A stretch of DNA of 64,000 nucleotides, taken from Limnohabitans parvus II-B4. Its GTDB lineage: Bacteria; Pseudomonadota; Gammaproteobacteria; Burkholderiales; Burkholderiaceae_C. The position numbers and the translations under genes were made by a program. Below the pieces are notes generated by a model. The model was not told where the DNA came from and ran no database searches. It saw only the letters and a program-made list of their open reading frames with translations. Shown here in pieces: positions 43,050-53,904 of the stretch (within the stretch, counting starts at the first letter, position 1; each line of letters begins with the position of its first letter). The stretch is from positions 186,001 through 250,000 of the forward strand of contig NZ_NESN01000003.1 of the NCBI RefSeq assembly GCF_003063455.1, in the 5' to 3' direction.

Positions 43050-44036
43050 ATGCAAGACCCACAGGACAACACGTCCGCCCCGGCCTCCACCCCATCTGCC
43101 GTGCCCACTCAACCGGGTTGGGAGCGGCAGGCATTGGAGCAACTGGCTTTTGCCGCCCTGCGTGAACAGCAAACGGCCCGCCGCTGGAAAAGCGGTTTGC
43201 GTGTGGCCTGGCTGGTGTTTCTGTCGGTGCTGTTCTGGCAGGCTTTCAGCTTCAACACGCCCACCACCAACCCCAGTTTGCCGCACACGGCCATGGTGTC
43301 GATCCGAGGTGAAATCGGCTCCGAAGGCGAAGGCAGTGCCGAGAACGTCATGGCGGCCATGCGCAACGCGCTGGAAGACTCGGGCTCGCAGGCTTTGGTG
43401 CTGCTGATCAACTCCCCCGGTGGCAGTCCGGTGCAGGCGGGTCTCATCAACGATGAGATTCGACGCCTCAAGGCTTTGCACAACAAGCCCATCTATGTGG
43501 TGGTGGAAGAATCGTGTGCTTCGGCAGCTTATTACATTGCGGCAGCCGCTGACAAGATTTACGTGGACAAGGCCAGCATCGTGGGCAGCATTGGTGTGCT
43601 GATGGACGGTTTTGGCTTCACAGGCTTGATGGACAAGCTGGGCATTGAGCGTCGGCTGATGACGGCAGGGGCCAACAAGGGTTTTCTGGACCCGTTCAGC
43701 CCGCAGACCGAGGCGCAGCGCAAACATGCCCAGGCCATGTTGGACCAAATTCACGGCCAGTTCATCGAGGTGGTGAAAAAAGGACGGGGTGACCGTCTGA
43801 AAGAAACCCCTGAGATGTTCAGTGGCTTGTTCTGGAGCGGGCAACAGGCGGTGGACATGGGTTTGGCCGATGCCTTGGGCAGTCTGGACGGCGTCGCCCG
43901 TGACGTGGTCAAGTCCCCCGATGTGGTGGATTACACCCAGCGTGAAAATGTGGCCGAGCGTTTGGCCAAGCGCTTTGGTGCGGCGGTGGGTGAGGGGGCT
44001 GTACATGCCTTGCGCATGGGTTCAAGCCTGCGCTGA
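43050..44036 (+). CDS. S49 family signal-peptide-peptidase-like serine protease (SppA, short form)
   Basis: A 328-residue membrane protease that degrades cleaved signal peptides or membrane proteins. One N-terminal membrane helix (VAWLVFLSVLFWQAFSF) is followed by the clp-like fold with INSPGGSPVQAG, the catalytic serine in EESCASAAYYIA, and the general-base lysine expected in MTAGANKGFLDPF. It is the single-domain form, with half the length of E. coli SppA. The first coding ATG (43050) comes just after the Rieske stop. A strong terminator follows. Confidence 0.92.
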   Translation: MQDPQDNTSAPASTPSAVPTQPGWERQALEQLAFAALREQQTARRWKSGLRVAWLVFLSVLFWQAFSFNTPTTNPSLPHTAMVSIRGEIGSEGEGSAENVMAAMRNALEDSGSQALVLLINSPGGSPVQAGLINDEIRRLKALHNKPIYVVVEESCASAAYYIAAAADKIYVDKASIVGSIGVLMDGFGFTGLMDKLGIERRLMTAGANKGFLDPFSPQTEAQRKHAQAMLDQIHGQFIEVVKKGRGDRLKETPEMFSGLFWSGQQAVDMGLADALGSLDGVARDVVKSPDVVDYTQRENVAERLAKRFGAAVGEGAVHALRMGSSLR

Positions 44037-44057
44037 GGTTTTTTCTGTACCGATTCA

Positions 44058-44086
44058 AAGGGGCCCTTTTGGGTCCCTTGGTTTTT
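44058..44086 (+). terminator. Intrinsic terminator after the S49 peptidase gene
   Basis: AAGGGGCCC-tttt-GGGTCCCTT followed by ggttttt. The right end abuts the stop of the convergent RsmI-like gene. Confidence 0.85.
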
Positions 44087-44859
44087 CAGGGGCCGATCGC
44101 ATAGACCGCTGGTGTGTGACCATCCGGGCCCTTTTTGCCTTTTTTCCATTGCGTCACGGTGTGGCTCTGGATGCTGACAGAAGGCAGCGTCAGCCCGCTG
44201 GCAATCGCCAGGCGCGTGTTGGCCTGCAGGCTTTGCAGCAGGCCGCTGAGCATGGCCGCATTGCGGTAGGGCGTTTCGATCCACAGCTGGGTTTGGCCGG
44301 TTTTCAGCGCCAGTGATTCCAGTTGTTTCAGGCGTGTTGCGCGCTCGGCTGCGTCTTGCGGCAGGTAGCCCACAAATGCGAAGTTCTGGCCGTTGAGCCC
44401 ACTGGCGGCCAAGGCCAGCAACAAGGACACCGGGCCAACCAAGGGCACCACGGTCAAGCCCAGATCATGCGCCGCACGCACCACTGAGCTGCCGGGGTCG
44501 GCCACGGCAGGCATACCGGCTTCACTGATCAGACCTACGTCGTGGCCCTGCAAAGCCGCTGCCAGCAAAGGTTTGCCGTCAAAGCCCGACTGGTGATCGC
44601 CTTTTTTGTGCACATGGCGTGGCAGTTCGGCGATGCTTTGCTCGGGCAATGGGGCGATCAGCGGATGGGTTTCACCCACGCGCTTCAAGAAGGCACGGGT
44701 GGTTTTGGCGTTTTCGCAGACCCAATGCTGGATGCTGGCAGCCTTGGCCAAGGTGTTGGTAGGTAGCACATCGGTGATGGGCGCTTGTTCGGTGCAGCCA
44801 AAGTCCAGCGGCGTTGGCACCAAAAACAGGCGACCTTTGAGTGGCTTGGGTGTGTTCAC
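44086..44859 (-). CDS. RsmI-like SAM-dependent methyltransferase (tetrapyrrole methylase fold)
   Basis: A 257-residue tetrapyrrole-methylase-fold protein related to 16S rRNA methyltransferase RsmI: GRLFLVPTPLDFG replaces the RsmI start LYxVATPIGN, and GLISEAGMPAVADPGSSVVRAAHDLGLTVVPLVGPVSLLLALAASGL matches the SAM-binding block. A true RsmI is normally encoded elsewhere, so this is probably the paralogue common in Betaproteobacteria, substrate unknown. It overlaps maf by four bases (ATGA). Confidence 0.85.
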   Translation of the reverse strand: MNTPKPLKGRLFLVPTPLDFGCTEQAPITDVLPTNTLAKAASIQHWVCENAKTTRAFLKRVGETHPLIAPLPEQSIAELPRHVHKKGDHQSGFDGKPLLAAALQGHDVGLISEAGMPAVADPGSSVVRAAHDLGLTVVPLVGPVSLLLALAASGLNGQNFAFVGYLPQDAAERATRLKQLESLALKTGQTQLWIETPYRNAAMLSGLLQSLQANTRLAIASGLTLPSVSIQSHTVTQWKKGKKGPDGHTPAVYAIGP

Positions 44860-45476
44860 AGCAGTTTCACTCCAGCCTGGCGCAGCAGGCGGGCTGTGCG
44901 GATGAGGGGTAAGCCGACCAAAGCGGTCGGATCGTCGTTGTCGATGGATTCCAGCAAGGCAATACCCAGGCCTTCACTTTTGGCACTGCCTGCGCAGTCG
45001 TAAGGTTTTTCGGCTTGCAGGTAGTTTTCAATTTCGTCGTCGCTCAGGTCCCGAAATACCACCTTCACTTCGGCCAGATCAACTTGTTCAAAATTTGTGG
45101 CCAGGCAGACCACGGCCAATGCCGTCTGAAAAATCACGGTTTGACCGCGCATTTGGCGCAGTTGTTGCACGGCGCGGTCGTGTTCACCGGGTTTGCCCAA
45201 AGGCTGGCCCGCCAGATCGGCCACTTGGTCGGAGCCGATGACCACCGCCTCGGGGTGCAATGCCGCTACGGCCTTGGCTTTGGCCAGGGCCAGGCGCAGC
45301 GCCAGTTCGCGCGGAGATTCGCCGGGTGCAGGGGTTTCGTCCACGTCGGGCGCGGTCACACTGAACGGGATGCGCAGGCGTGTGAGCAACTCGCGGCGGT
45401 AGCGTGAGGTGGAGCCCAGCACGACTTGTCGGCTGGATGGGCAGAGAGGGGAGGCGGGGGCGGAAGTCGGTGTCAA
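44856..45476 (-). CDS. Maf-like nucleoside triphosphate pyrophosphatase (YceF type)
   Basis: Hydrolyses non-canonical or methylated nucleotides to keep them out of nucleic acids. Conserved features: VVLGSTSRYRRELLTRL, PDVDETP, VIGSDQV, KSEGLGIALLESIDNDDPTALVGLPL, all typical of the YceF group (preference for m7GTP in E. coli). The probable start is a TTG at 45476; no ATG exists in a suitable place, which gives a 206-residue chain slightly longer than E. coli YceF. It is divergent from the DUF177 gene, as in many proteobacteria. Confidence 0.9.
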   Translation of the reverse strand: MTPTSAPASPLCPSSRQVVLGSTSRYRRELLTRLRIPFSVTAPDVDETPAPGESPRELALRLALAKAKAVAALHPEAVVIGSDQVADLAGQPLGKPGEHDRAVQQLRQMRGQTVIFQTALAVVCLATNFEQVDLAEVKVVFRDLSDDEIENYLQAEKPYDCAGSAKSEGLGIALLESIDNDDPTALVGLPLIRTARLLRQAGVKLL

Positions 45477-45527
45477 AACGCAAACCCAAGGTGAAATTCG
45501 GATAGGTGATTCTCTTACACTGCAGCC

Positions 45528-46076
45528 ATGGAAAAAAAATTGGACCCCCAACACCTGGATGTGGTGTCGTTTGCCCGTGATGCCATCAGCCTGAAGGGCG
45601 AGGGCTTTTTGGCCGACTGGATGCGGTTGGCAGAAGAGCAATGGGGCACAGCCATGCCCGCTGGCCCGGTGGTTTGGGCTTTGCAAGGCCGTTTGGTGCC
45701 TCAATCGGGCGGTGCGGACCAAATCTGGCTGGATTTGAAGGCTTCGGTGGCTTTGCCAATGCAGTGCCAGCGTTGCCTGACGCCTGTGCTGGAAACGGTG
45801 GAGGCCGAGCGTTCGTTCCGTTTTGTGGCCGATGAGGCCACGGCAGCGGCACTTGACGACGAGGCGGAAGAAGATATTTTGGTGATCAGTCGCGACTTTG
45901 ATGCTTTGGCTTTGGTCGAAGACGAGTTGATCTTGTCTTTGCCTTTGGTTCCTTTGCACGAGGTTTGCCCCGAAACCGTACCCATGTCGGCGGCCGATCC
46001 CGAGTTTGAGGTGGCTGCCGAGCGACCTAATCCGTTTGGTGTTTTGGCGGGACTCAAGAAAGGCCCATCCAAATAA
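45528..46076 (+). CDS. yceD: DUF177 / YceD family protein (23S rRNA accumulation protein)
   Basis: A 182-residue acidic protein that in E. coli and plants is required for normal 23S rRNA levels. The paired cysteines in MQCQRCLTPV (C80, C83), the LPLVPLHEVC segment with its third cysteine and the PNPFGVLAGLK C-terminus are diagnostic. It lies directly upstream of rpmF in the conserved maf-yceD-rpmF-plsX-fab order. A separate promoter is seen between it and rpmF. Confidence 0.93.
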   Translation: MEKKLDPQHLDVVSFARDAISLKGEGFLADWMRLAEEQWGTAMPAGPVVWALQGRLVPQSGGADQIWLDLKASVALPMQCQRCLTPVLETVEAERSFRFVADEATAAALDDEAEEDILVISRDFDALALVEDELILSLPLVPLHEVCPETVPMSAADPEFEVAAERPNPFGVLAGLKKGPSK

Positions 46077-46092
46077 GCCGTTGATCGGGCAC

Positions 46093-46121
46093 TTCCAATG
46101 GGCTCCCGCTTAGGCTATAAT
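46093..46121 (+). promoter_or_regulatory. Promoter ahead of rpmF
   Basis: Perfect TATAAT at 46116-46121 with TTCCAA at 46093-46098, 17 bases apart. The -35 is weak (3 of 6), but the -10 and spacing are ideal, and the rpmF ribosome site follows about 80 bases later. It would drive the ribosomal protein and lipid genes independently of yceD. Confidence 0.65.
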
Positions 46122-46212
46122 CGATGGCTTCGCCCGGTTTGTCGGGTGACATTCTCATTAACCAGACGCTGCGTCTTCATTTGCGCGGCCTCCAAGCTTC
46201 CAAGGAGCCATC

Positions 46213-46395
46213 ATGGCTGTTCAGCAAAACAAAAAGTCGCCTTCCAAGCGCGGTATGCACCGTTCGCACAATGCCCTGAACGTGCCGGGCATCGCTGTCG
46301 AGCCAACAACAGGCGAAACACACCTGCGTCACCACATCAGCCCCAACGGTTTTTACCGTGGTCGCCAAGTGTTGAAGAACAAGTCAGAAGCCTGA
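46213..46395 (+). CDS. rpmF: 50S ribosomal protein L32
   Basis: A 60-residue L32 with the standard start [22 protein letters not shown] and the [18 protein letters not shown]-terminal half. Some species have a zinc-binding C+ form with four cysteines; this one has none (C- form). The ribosome site aagga is well placed (46199-46204). A partial terminator follows, so it is expressed above plsX. Confidence 0.97.
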   Translation: MAVQQNKKSPSKRGMHRSHNALNVPGIAVEPTTGETHLRHHISPNGFYRGRQVLKNKSEA

Positions 46396-46421
46396 TCGGC
46401 GTCAGCCCTCAAGCCTCAAGA

Positions 46422-46463
46422 GGCCCGGCGCTACTTTCTAAGTAGCCTCGGGCTTTTGTTTTT
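46422..46463 (+). terminator. Attenuating terminator between rpmF and plsX
   Basis: Stem GCCCG(g)...CTACT-ttcta-AGTAG...CGGGC, followed by ttttgttttt. The stem has internal mismatches, so it is likely a partial stop that lets some transcripts continue into the fab genes. Confidence 0.7.
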
Positions 46464-46507
46464 GTGGCTTTTGCTTTGTATTGTCCGGTTTTGAGCCCAA
46501 GGATTTC

Positions 46508-47569
46508 ATGATTTCGCCCACCCCGATCACCCTGGCTGTCGATTGCATGGGCGGCGACCACGGCCCCCGCGTCACGCTGGCGGCTTGCCGCCGTTTCTTG
46601 TCAACGCACCCCGATGCCCGATTGTTGCTGGTGGGTCGTGCAGAAGCGTTGGCAGGTTTTGCTGATCCCCGAGTCGAAGTGGTGGCAGCCACCGAAGTGG
46701 TGGAAATGGACGACCCACTTGAAGTGGCGCTGCGCAAGAAAAAAGACTCTTCCATGCGCGTGGCCATTGAGCAGGTGCGCGATGGCAAAGCCGCTGCTGC
46801 CGTCTCGGCAGGCAACACGGGTGCTTTGATGGCGATTGCCCGTTACGTGCTCAAAACCATGGACGGCATTGACCGTCCGGCCATTGCGGGCCAGATGCCC
46901 AACTTCAAGGGTGGTGGCACCACCATGCTCGATCTGGGCGCCAATGTGGATTGCACGCCGGAGCATTTGCTGCAGTTTGCGGTCATGGGTTCGGCGCTGG
47001 TGTCGGTCTTGCAAAACAAGCAAAATCCGACGGTCGGCTTGCTCAACATTGGCGAAGAAGCGATCAAAGGCAACGAAATCATCAAAAAATCGGGCGAATT
47101 GCTGCGATCTGCGGCCAGTTCGGGTGATTTGAACTTCCATGGCAATGTGGAAGGCAACGATATTTTCAAGGGCACGGTTGATATCGTGGTCTGTGATGGT
47201 TTTGTCGGCAATGTGGCGTTGAAGGCCAGCGAAGGTCTTGCCACCATGATTGGCGGCTTTCTGAAAACAGAGTTTTCTCGCAACATCTTCACAAAAATTG
47301 CGGCACTTTTGGCTTATCCGGTGCTATCTGCATTCAAAAATCGTGTGGACCACCGCCGTTACAACGGTGCCGCTTTGCTGGGCTTGCGCGGTCTGGTGTT
47401 CAAGAGCCATGGCTCCGCCGATGAGATCGCTTTCGAGACGGCCTTGAACCGGGCTTATGATGCAGGCCGAAACCAATTGCTGGACCGCGTTCGTGAACGC
47501 ATCGCGCATGCCGCGCCCTTGTTGATGGGCGCGCAGGCCGAGCGCTCAGAAGCGGTCACCTCCTTATGA
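46508..47569 (+). CDS. plsX: Phosphate acyltransferase PlsX
   Basis: Converts acyl-ACP to acyl-phosphate for phospholipid synthesis, peripheral to the membrane. A 353-residue chain: [57 protein letters not shown] and [17 protein letters not shown] are all conserved. The ATG at 46508 has aagga just ahead; an in-frame non-ATG start at 46481 is less likely. It overlaps fabH by four bases (ATGA). Confidence 0.95.
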   Translation: MISPTPITLAVDCMGGDHGPRVTLAACRRFLSTHPDARLLLVGRAEALAGFADPRVEVVAATEVVEMDDPLEVALRKKKDSSMRVAIEQVRDGKAAAAVSAGNTGALMAIARYVLKTMDGIDRPAIAGQMPNFKGGGTTMLDLGANVDCTPEHLLQFAVMGSALVSVLQNKQNPTVGLLNIGEEAIKGNEIIKKSGELLRSAASSGDLNFHGNVEGNDIFKGTVDIVVCDGFVGNVALKASEGLATMIGGFLKTEFSRNIFTKIAALLAYPVLSAFKNRVDHRRYNGAALLGLRGLVFKSHGSADEIAFETALNRAYDAGRNQLLDRVRERIAHAAPLLMGAQAERSEAVTSL

Positions 47570-48543
47570 GAATTTATTCACGCATCATTGGCACAGGCAG
47601 TTACCTGCCGGAAAAACGCCTGACCAACGCCGACTTGGCCGCCGAACTGGCGCAGCAAGGTGTTGAAACCTCTGACGACTGGATCGTGGAGCGTACGGGC
47701 ATCCGTGCCCGCCACTTTGCTGCCGACAACCAGGGTTGCAGCGATCTGGCCACCGAAGCCGCGCGCAAAGCATTGAATGCTGCCGGTTTGGCTGCGAGCG
47801 ACATCGACCTGATCATTGTGGGCACGTCGACACCCGACATGGTGTTCCCGTCGGTGGCGACCATGGTCCAGCACAAGCTGGGCACTGCGGGTTGCCCAGC
47901 GTTTGACGTGCAAGCCGTGTGCAGCGGTTTCATTTATGCCTTGACGATCGCCGACGCCATGATCCAGACGGGATCGGCCAAGCGGGCACTGGTCATTGGT
48001 GCTGAGATTTTCAGCCGCATCCTCGACTTCAAGGACCGCACCACTTGCGTGCTGTTTGGTGATGGCGCTGGCGCGGTCATCCTGGAGGCTTCGGATCAGC
48101 CCGGTATTTTGGCCACCGATTTGCATGCCGATGGCAAATACAAAGACATTTTGTGTGTGCCCGGTCACGTCAACCGGGGCGGGATTTTGGGTGATCCAGT
48201 GCTCAAGATGGACGGTCAAGCCGTCTTCAAGCTCGCCGTGGGCGTGCTCGAAGAAACCGCCCGAGCCAGCCTGGCCAAGGCGAACTTGACCGATGCCGAC
48301 ATTGACTGGCTGATCCCTCACCAGGCCAATATTCGCATCATGCAAAGCACGGCCAAAAAGCTCAAGATGAGCCCCGACAAGGTGGTGGTGACGGTGGACC
48401 AGCATGGCAATACGTCGGCAGCCTCGATCCCGTTGGCGCTGGACACCGCTGTGCGCGACGGGCGCATCCAGCGTGGCCAGACCCTCATGCTCGAAGGCGT
48501 GGGCGGCGGCTTCACCTGGGGCTCGGTGCTCCTGCGGTATTGA
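47566..48543 (+). CDS. fabH: Beta-ketoacyl-ACP synthase III
   Basis: Starts fatty-acid synthesis by condensing acetyl-CoA with malonyl-ACP. The Cys-His-Asn triad is complete: C119 in AVCSGF, His in IPHQANIRI and Asn in QHGNTSAAS, and the C-terminal [15 protein letters not shown] is standard. The start overlaps the plsX stop. A gap of about 80 bases before fabD holds no clear terminator. Confidence 0.97.
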   Translation: MRIYSRIIGTGSYLPEKRLTNADLAAELAQQGVETSDDWIVERTGIRARHFAADNQGCSDLATEAARKALNAAGLAASDIDLIIVGTSTPDMVFPSVATMVQHKLGTAGCPAFDVQAVCSGFIYALTIADAMIQTGSAKRALVIGAEIFSRILDFKDRTTCVLFGDGAGAVILEASDQPGILATDLHADGKYKDILCVPGHVNRGGILGDPVLKMDGQAVFKLAVGVLEETARASLAKANLTDADIDWLIPHQANIRIMQSTAKKLKMSPDKVVVTVDQHGNTSAASIPLALDTAVRDGRIQRGQTLMLEGVGGGFTWGSVLLRY

Positions 48544-48622
48544 TGCGCTGTTGATTTGACAGGCCCGGGTCAGCGATGCGCGGCACTCTGACCCCATTCT
48601 TCTTTGATAAAAAAATTTGCAC

Positions 48623-49569
48623 ATGACCTCATTTGCTTTTGTTTTTCCTGGCCAAGGCTCCCAATCGGTGGGCATGCTCGACGCCTGGGGTAACCACCCC
48701 GTGGTGCTCGAAACCCTCAAAGAAGCCTCTGACGCCTTGGGCGAAGATGTGGCGAAGCTGATCCACGAAGGCCCCAAAGAAGCGCTGGCGATGACCACCA
48801 ACACCCAGCCCGTGATGCTGGTGTCGGCTGTGGCTGCTTACCGCGCCTGGCTCGCCGAAGGCGGGGCCAAGCCGTCCGTCGTGGCCGGTCACTCGCTGGG
48901 CGAGTACAGCGCCTTGGTGGCTTCGGGCGTGTTGACGCTGACGCAAGCTGCGCCACTGGTCCGTCTGCGCGCAGCCGCCATGCAAGAAGCCGTGCCTGTG
49001 GGTGTGGGTGCCATGGCCGCGATTTTGGGTCTGGCCTCGGACAAAGTGATCGAAGGCTGCCAAGCGGCGCAAGCAACCTTCGCCGCAGGCAGCACCGAAG
49101 TGGTCGAAGCCGTGAACTTCAACGACGCGGCGCAGACCGTGATCGCGGGCAGCAAGGCGGCGGTCGACAAAGCCTGCGAAGTGCTCAAAGGCATGGGGGC
49201 CAAGCGTGCGCTGCTCTTGCCCGTGTCGGCGCCCTTCCATTCGAGCCTGATGAAGCCCGCTGCCGAAAAGCTGCGCGACAAGCTCGCCACCCTGACTTTG
49301 GGCGTGCCGCAGATCCCGGTGCTCAACAACATCGACGTGGCCATCGAAACCGATGCCGACCGCATCCGTGACGCGCTGTACCGCCAGGCCTTTGGCCCGG
49401 TGCGCTGGGTTGAGTGCGTGCAGGCCATCAAGGCCCGTGGTGTGACCACGCTGGTCGAGTGCGGCCCCGGCAAGGTGCTGGCCGGCATGACCAAACGGAT
49501 TGATGCGGAATTGAACGGCGTGGCGCTGTACGACCCCGCCACCTTGGCTGAAGTGAAAGGACTCCTCGC

Positions 49570-49573
<4 letters not shown>
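48623..49573 (+). CDS. fabD: Malonyl-CoA:ACP transacylase
   Basis: Loads malonate onto ACP. FVFPGQGSQSVGML opens the protein, the catalytic serine is S91 in GHSLGEYSALVASG, and the partner histidine lies in PVSAPFHSSLM. Length 316. I place the start at the ATG 48623; a TTG six bases earlier is open. It overlaps fabG by ATGA. Confidence 0.97.
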
Positions 49574-50612
<1,039 letters not shown>

Positions 50613-50618
50613 TCGACG

Positions 50619-51863
50619 ATGACCCGGCGCCGCGTTGTTGTCACGGGTTTGGGATGCATCAGCCCCGTGGGCAACACGGTGGCGGATGCATGGTCCAACC
50701 TGCTTGCCGGTCAGTCCGGCATTGGTCCGATCACCCGTTTTGATGCTTCAGCGATAGCCTGTAAGTTCGCGGGTGAAGTCAAAAACTTTGATCTCGAGTC
50801 CTACATCAGTGCCAAAGAGGCACGGACGATGGACCGTTTCATTCATTACGGCATTGCTGCTGCAACCCAAGCGATTCAAGACGCTGGATTGCCCACAGGC
50901 GATGCCTTGAGCGAAGACGAGGCCTGCCGTATGGGTGTGGTGATTGGTTCGGGAATTGGCGGTTTGCCGCTGATCGAAGACACCCACACCGAATATACGG
51001 CGCGCGGTGCGCGTCGGATTTCCCCATTTTTCGTCCCGGCCTCGATCATCAACATGATCTCGGGCCATGTGTCGATGCGCAGCGGTTTCAAAGGTCCCAA
51101 TCTGGCCGTTGTCACTGCTTGCACCACAGGTTTGCACAGCATTGGCGAAGCCGGTCGTTTGATCGAATACGGCGACGCGGATGTGATGGTGGCCGGTGGC
51201 TCAGAAGGCTGCGTTTCGCCGCTGGGTGTGGGTGGCTTTGCCGCCATGCGCGCTTTGTCGACCCGCAACGATGACCCCACAGCCGCGTCCCGCCCTTGGG
51301 ACAAAGACCGCGACGGTTTTGTACTGGGTGAAGGTGCTGGCGTGATGGTGCTCGAAGAGTACGAACATGCCAAAGCCCGTGGCGCAAAGATTTATGCCGA
51401 GCTGGGTGGCTATGGCATGAGCGCTGACGCTGGTCACATGACCGCGCCCAGCATGGACGGCCCACGCCGCGCCATGATCAACGCGATGCGCAATGCCGGT
51501 GTCAATGCCGACCAGATCGACTATTTGAACGCCCACGGCACCTCGACGCCGCTGGGAGACATCAACGAAACCAATGCCATCAAGGCGGCGTTGGGCGATC
51601 ACGCTTACAAAACCGTGGTCAGCTCAACCAAGTCCATGACCGGTCACCTTTTGGGTGGCGCGGGCGGCATTGAGAGTGTGTTCACCGTGTTGGCTTTGCA
51701 CCATCAAAAAGTGCCGCCGACCATCAACTTGGCCAACCCCGACCCCGAGTGCGATCTGGACTACTGTGCCAACACGGCACGCGACATGAAAATCGATGTG
51801 GCCCTGAAAAACAACTTTGGTTTTGGTGGCACCAACGGTTCGCTGGTGTTCAAACGCATCTGA
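50619..51863 (+). CDS. fabF: Beta-ketoacyl-ACP synthase II
   Basis: Condensing enzyme of 414 residues, responsible for temperature-dependent elongation of unsaturated chains. The Cys-His-His triad is visible in [26 protein letters not shown] and [13 protein letters not shown]. It starts six bases after acpP, so it is translated from the same message. It ends the operon at a strong terminator that begins 32 bases after the stop. Confidence 0.97.
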   Translation: MTRRRVVVTGLGCISPVGNTVADAWSNLLAGQSGIGPITRFDASAIACKFAGEVKNFDLESYISAKEARTMDRFIHYGIAAATQAIQDAGLPTGDALSEDEACRMGVVIGSGIGGLPLIEDTHTEYTARGARRISPFFVPASIINMISGHVSMRSGFKGPNLAVVTACTTGLHSIGEAGRLIEYGDADVMVAGGSEGCVSPLGVGGFAAMRALSTRNDDPTAASRPWDKDRDGFVLGEGAGVMVLEEYEHAKARGAKIYAELGGYGMSADAGHMTAPSMDGPRRAMINAMRNAGVNADQIDYLNAHGTSTPLGDINETNAIKAALGDHAYKTVVSSTKSMTGHLLGGAGGIESVFTVLALHHQKVPPTINLANPDPECDLDYCANTARDMKIDVALKNNFGFGGTNGSLVFKRI

Positions 51864-51888
51864 TCTGCCATTCAGCAAGGTCACCCCC

Positions 51889-52362
51889 ATGCACAACGCC
51901 CCACCTGTGGTTTTCCCGGTGGGGCGTTTTGTTTGGGCCCGCAGGCTGTTGTGGGTGTTGGCTTTGTGCGGTGCCTTGGGCTTGGTTTTTTGGCAAGCGA
52001 ACACGAACTCTTTTGGGGTGAAGTGGGCTTGGGCTTCGTGGGGCATTTGTGTTTTGGCTGCCACATACGCCAGTACAAGCGATATTTTGCTTGGGGGTTA
52101 CTTGGTCTGGACGGGTGAAGTCTGGTTGTGGCGTGATGCCAAAGGCCGAGAAATGGAGATGCAGCTGCATGTGCTGCTGGATGTCGGATCGGCGCTTGGC
52201 CTTGTCCTACGCTGTGCCGATGCGCCATGGTATTTTCCCCAGCGCTTTGCCTGGCTGGAGGACCGCGATATGCCCCAGATGTGGCATGGTTTGCGGTGCG
52301 CGGTATATTCGCGACCCAAGGCCGTGCGAAAGCCTGGCGATCATGTCAGTGACGCGTTTTGA
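51889..52362 (+). CDS. Small membrane protein of unknown function (possibly YgfX-like)
   Basis: From ATG 51889 this is a 157-residue, Trp-rich protein with two membrane segments (LLWVLALCGALGLVFW and WASWGICVLAATYASTSDILLGG) followed by a cytosolic part with WTGEVWLWRDAKGREM. The layout recalls YgfX/CptA-type proteins, but I cannot confirm it. The first 15 codons coincide with the fab-operon terminator hairpin, so the real start may be later (in-frame GTG or TTG codons exist) or the ATG may be used on readthrough or internally initiated messages. In related genomes a small gene here is usually followed by rpoE. Confidence 0.6.
   Translation: MHNAPPVVFPVGRFVWARRLLWVLALCGALGLVFWQANTNSFGVKWAWASWGICVLAATYASTSDILLGGYLVWTGEVWLWRDAKGREMEMQLHVLLDVGSALGLVLRCADAPWYFPQRFAWLEDRDMPQMWHGLRCAVYSRPKAVRKPGDHVSDAF
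51895..51934 (+). terminator. Strong intrinsic terminator of the fatty-acid operon
   Basis: An 11-bp perfect stem, AACGCCCCACC (51895-51905) and GGTGGGGCGTT (51918-51928), with a 12-base loop and a T-rich tail ttttgttt. It overlaps the first codons of the next open reading frame. Confidence 0.88.
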
Positions 52363-52437
52363 AGTCTTGAAGTCGAGAGAATCGCCACGATCTGTGTGCA
52401 CCTGAGCAGATGGTTTTAACAGCCCAAGGAGGCAAGT

Positions 52438-53904
52438 GTGTTCAAAGATATTTGGAATAAAAGTACAGCCACTGTGCTGGTGACGGCGGGTTTGCTTGGG
52501 GCATTGGGCATGGGTGTCTCTGGCTCAGTCATGGCGCAAGGGGCTGGGGCTGTCGTGCGGGGCTTGCCGGACTTCACCGAATTGGTGGAGCAGGTTGGGC
52601 CTTCGGTGGTGAACATTCGGACGCTTGAGAAAGCACGCCCAACAGAAACCATGCCGGGCGGCACAGATGAAGAGATGCAGGAATTGTTCCGGCGCTTTTT
52701 TGGGGTGCCCATTCCCAACGCACCGCGTCAAGCGCCACGTCAAAACAGACCACAGGAAGAGGCTCAACCGAAAGGTGTGGGCTCAGGCTTCATCTTGAGC
52801 GCCGATGGTTTCATCATGACCAATGCGCACGTGGTCGATGGTGCAGACGAAGTGTTGGTGACCTTGACCGACAAGCGCGAGTTCAAGGCCCGCATTGTGG
52901 GTGCCGACAAACGCACCGATGTGGCGGTGGTGAAGATCCAGGCGACCGGATTGCCCGCCGTGAAGGTCGGTGATGTGAGCCGTTTGCGCGTGGGGGAATG
53001 GGTCATGGCGATCGGCTCGCCCTTTGGCTTGGAAAACACGGTCACTGCGGGCATCGTGAGCGCCAAGCAGCGAGACACAGGTGACTACTTGTCGTTCATT
53101 CAGACCGATGTGGCGATCAACCCCGGCAACTCCGGTGGACCCTTGATCAATATGCGCGGTGAGGTGGTGGGCATCAACAGCCAGATTTACTCCCGTTCGG
53201 GGGGCTTCATGGGTATTTCGTTTGCCATTCCCATGGACGAGGCGATGCGTGTCAGTGAGCAATTGCGCGCCAGTGGACGCGTCAGCCGTGGACGCATCGG
53301 GGTTCAGATTGCGCCAGTGACCAAAGAGGTGGCTGAGTCCATTGGTCTGGGCAAGGCGCAAGGTGTCCTGGTGCGTGGTGTCGAAGAAAGCTCACCTGCA
53401 GAAAAAGCGGGCTTGGAAGCCGGCGACATCATCACGCGTTTTGATGGCAAGGTGATCGACAAACCTGCAGATTTGCCGCGTGCGGTCGGCAACACCAAGC
53501 CTGGCAGCAAAGTGGGCATCACGGTGTTCCGTCGTGGTGGCCACAAGGACTTGAACATCACAGTGGCTGAAATTGAGCCCGAAAAAGTGGCAGCGGCATC
53601 GGCTGAGAAAAAAGCACCAGCGACCACCGGGCAGCCTTGGGGTTTGGCGGTGAGTGATTTGACCGAGGCGCAAAAGAAAGAGTTTCGCGTGCGAGGGGGA
53701 GTGCGTGTGGACGCTGCCACCGATATGGCCGCCCGGGCAGGCATTCGCGAAGGGGATTTGATCTTGGCCATTGCCAATGCGGAGGTGACCTCGCTCAAAG
53801 AGTTTGAGTTGATCATGTCGCGTGTTGACAAAAATCGGCCCATCAGCGTGCTCATTCGCCGTGGCGATGGGGCGCAATATGTGCTGATCCGACCTGGTAA
53901 GTGA
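52438..53904 (+). CDS. Do-family periplasmic serine endopeptidase (DegP/MucD-like)
   Basis: A 488-residue periplasmic protease/chaperone for misfolded envelope proteins. A signal peptide (hydrophobic residues 10-30, ending SVMAQG) is followed by the trypsin-like domain with the triad His in TNAHVVDG, Asp in KRTDVAVVK and Ser in NPGNSGGPL, then two PDZ domains (GRIGVQIAPVTKEVAESIGL and PWGLAVSDLTEAQKKEF). The start codon is GTG with a consensus aaggagg. In relatives this gene commonly ends an rpoE-rseA-rseB-degP cluster; those three genes are absent here. Confidence 0.93.
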   Translation: MFKDIWNKSTATVLVTAGLLGALGMGVSGSVMAQGAGAVVRGLPDFTELVEQVGPSVVNIRTLEKARPTETMPGGTDEEMQELFRRFFGVPIPNAPRQAPRQNRPQEEAQPKGVGSGFILSADGFIMTNAHVVDGADEVLVTLTDKREFKARIVGADKRTDVAVVKIQATGLPAVKVGDVSRLRVGEWVMAIGSPFGLENTVTAGIVSAKQRDTGDYLSFIQTDVAINPGNSGGPLINMRGEVVGINSQIYSRSGGFMGISFAIPMDEAMRVSEQLRASGRVSRGRIGVQIAPVTKEVAESIGLGKAQGVLVRGVEESSPAEKAGLEAGDIITRFDGKVIDKPADLPRAVGNTKPGSKVGITVFRRGGHKDLNITVAEIEPEKVAAASAEKKAPATTGQPWGLAVSDLTEAQKKEFRVRGGVRVDAATDMAARAGIREGDLILAIANAEVTSLKEFELIMSRVDKNRPISVLIRRGDGAQYVLIRPGK

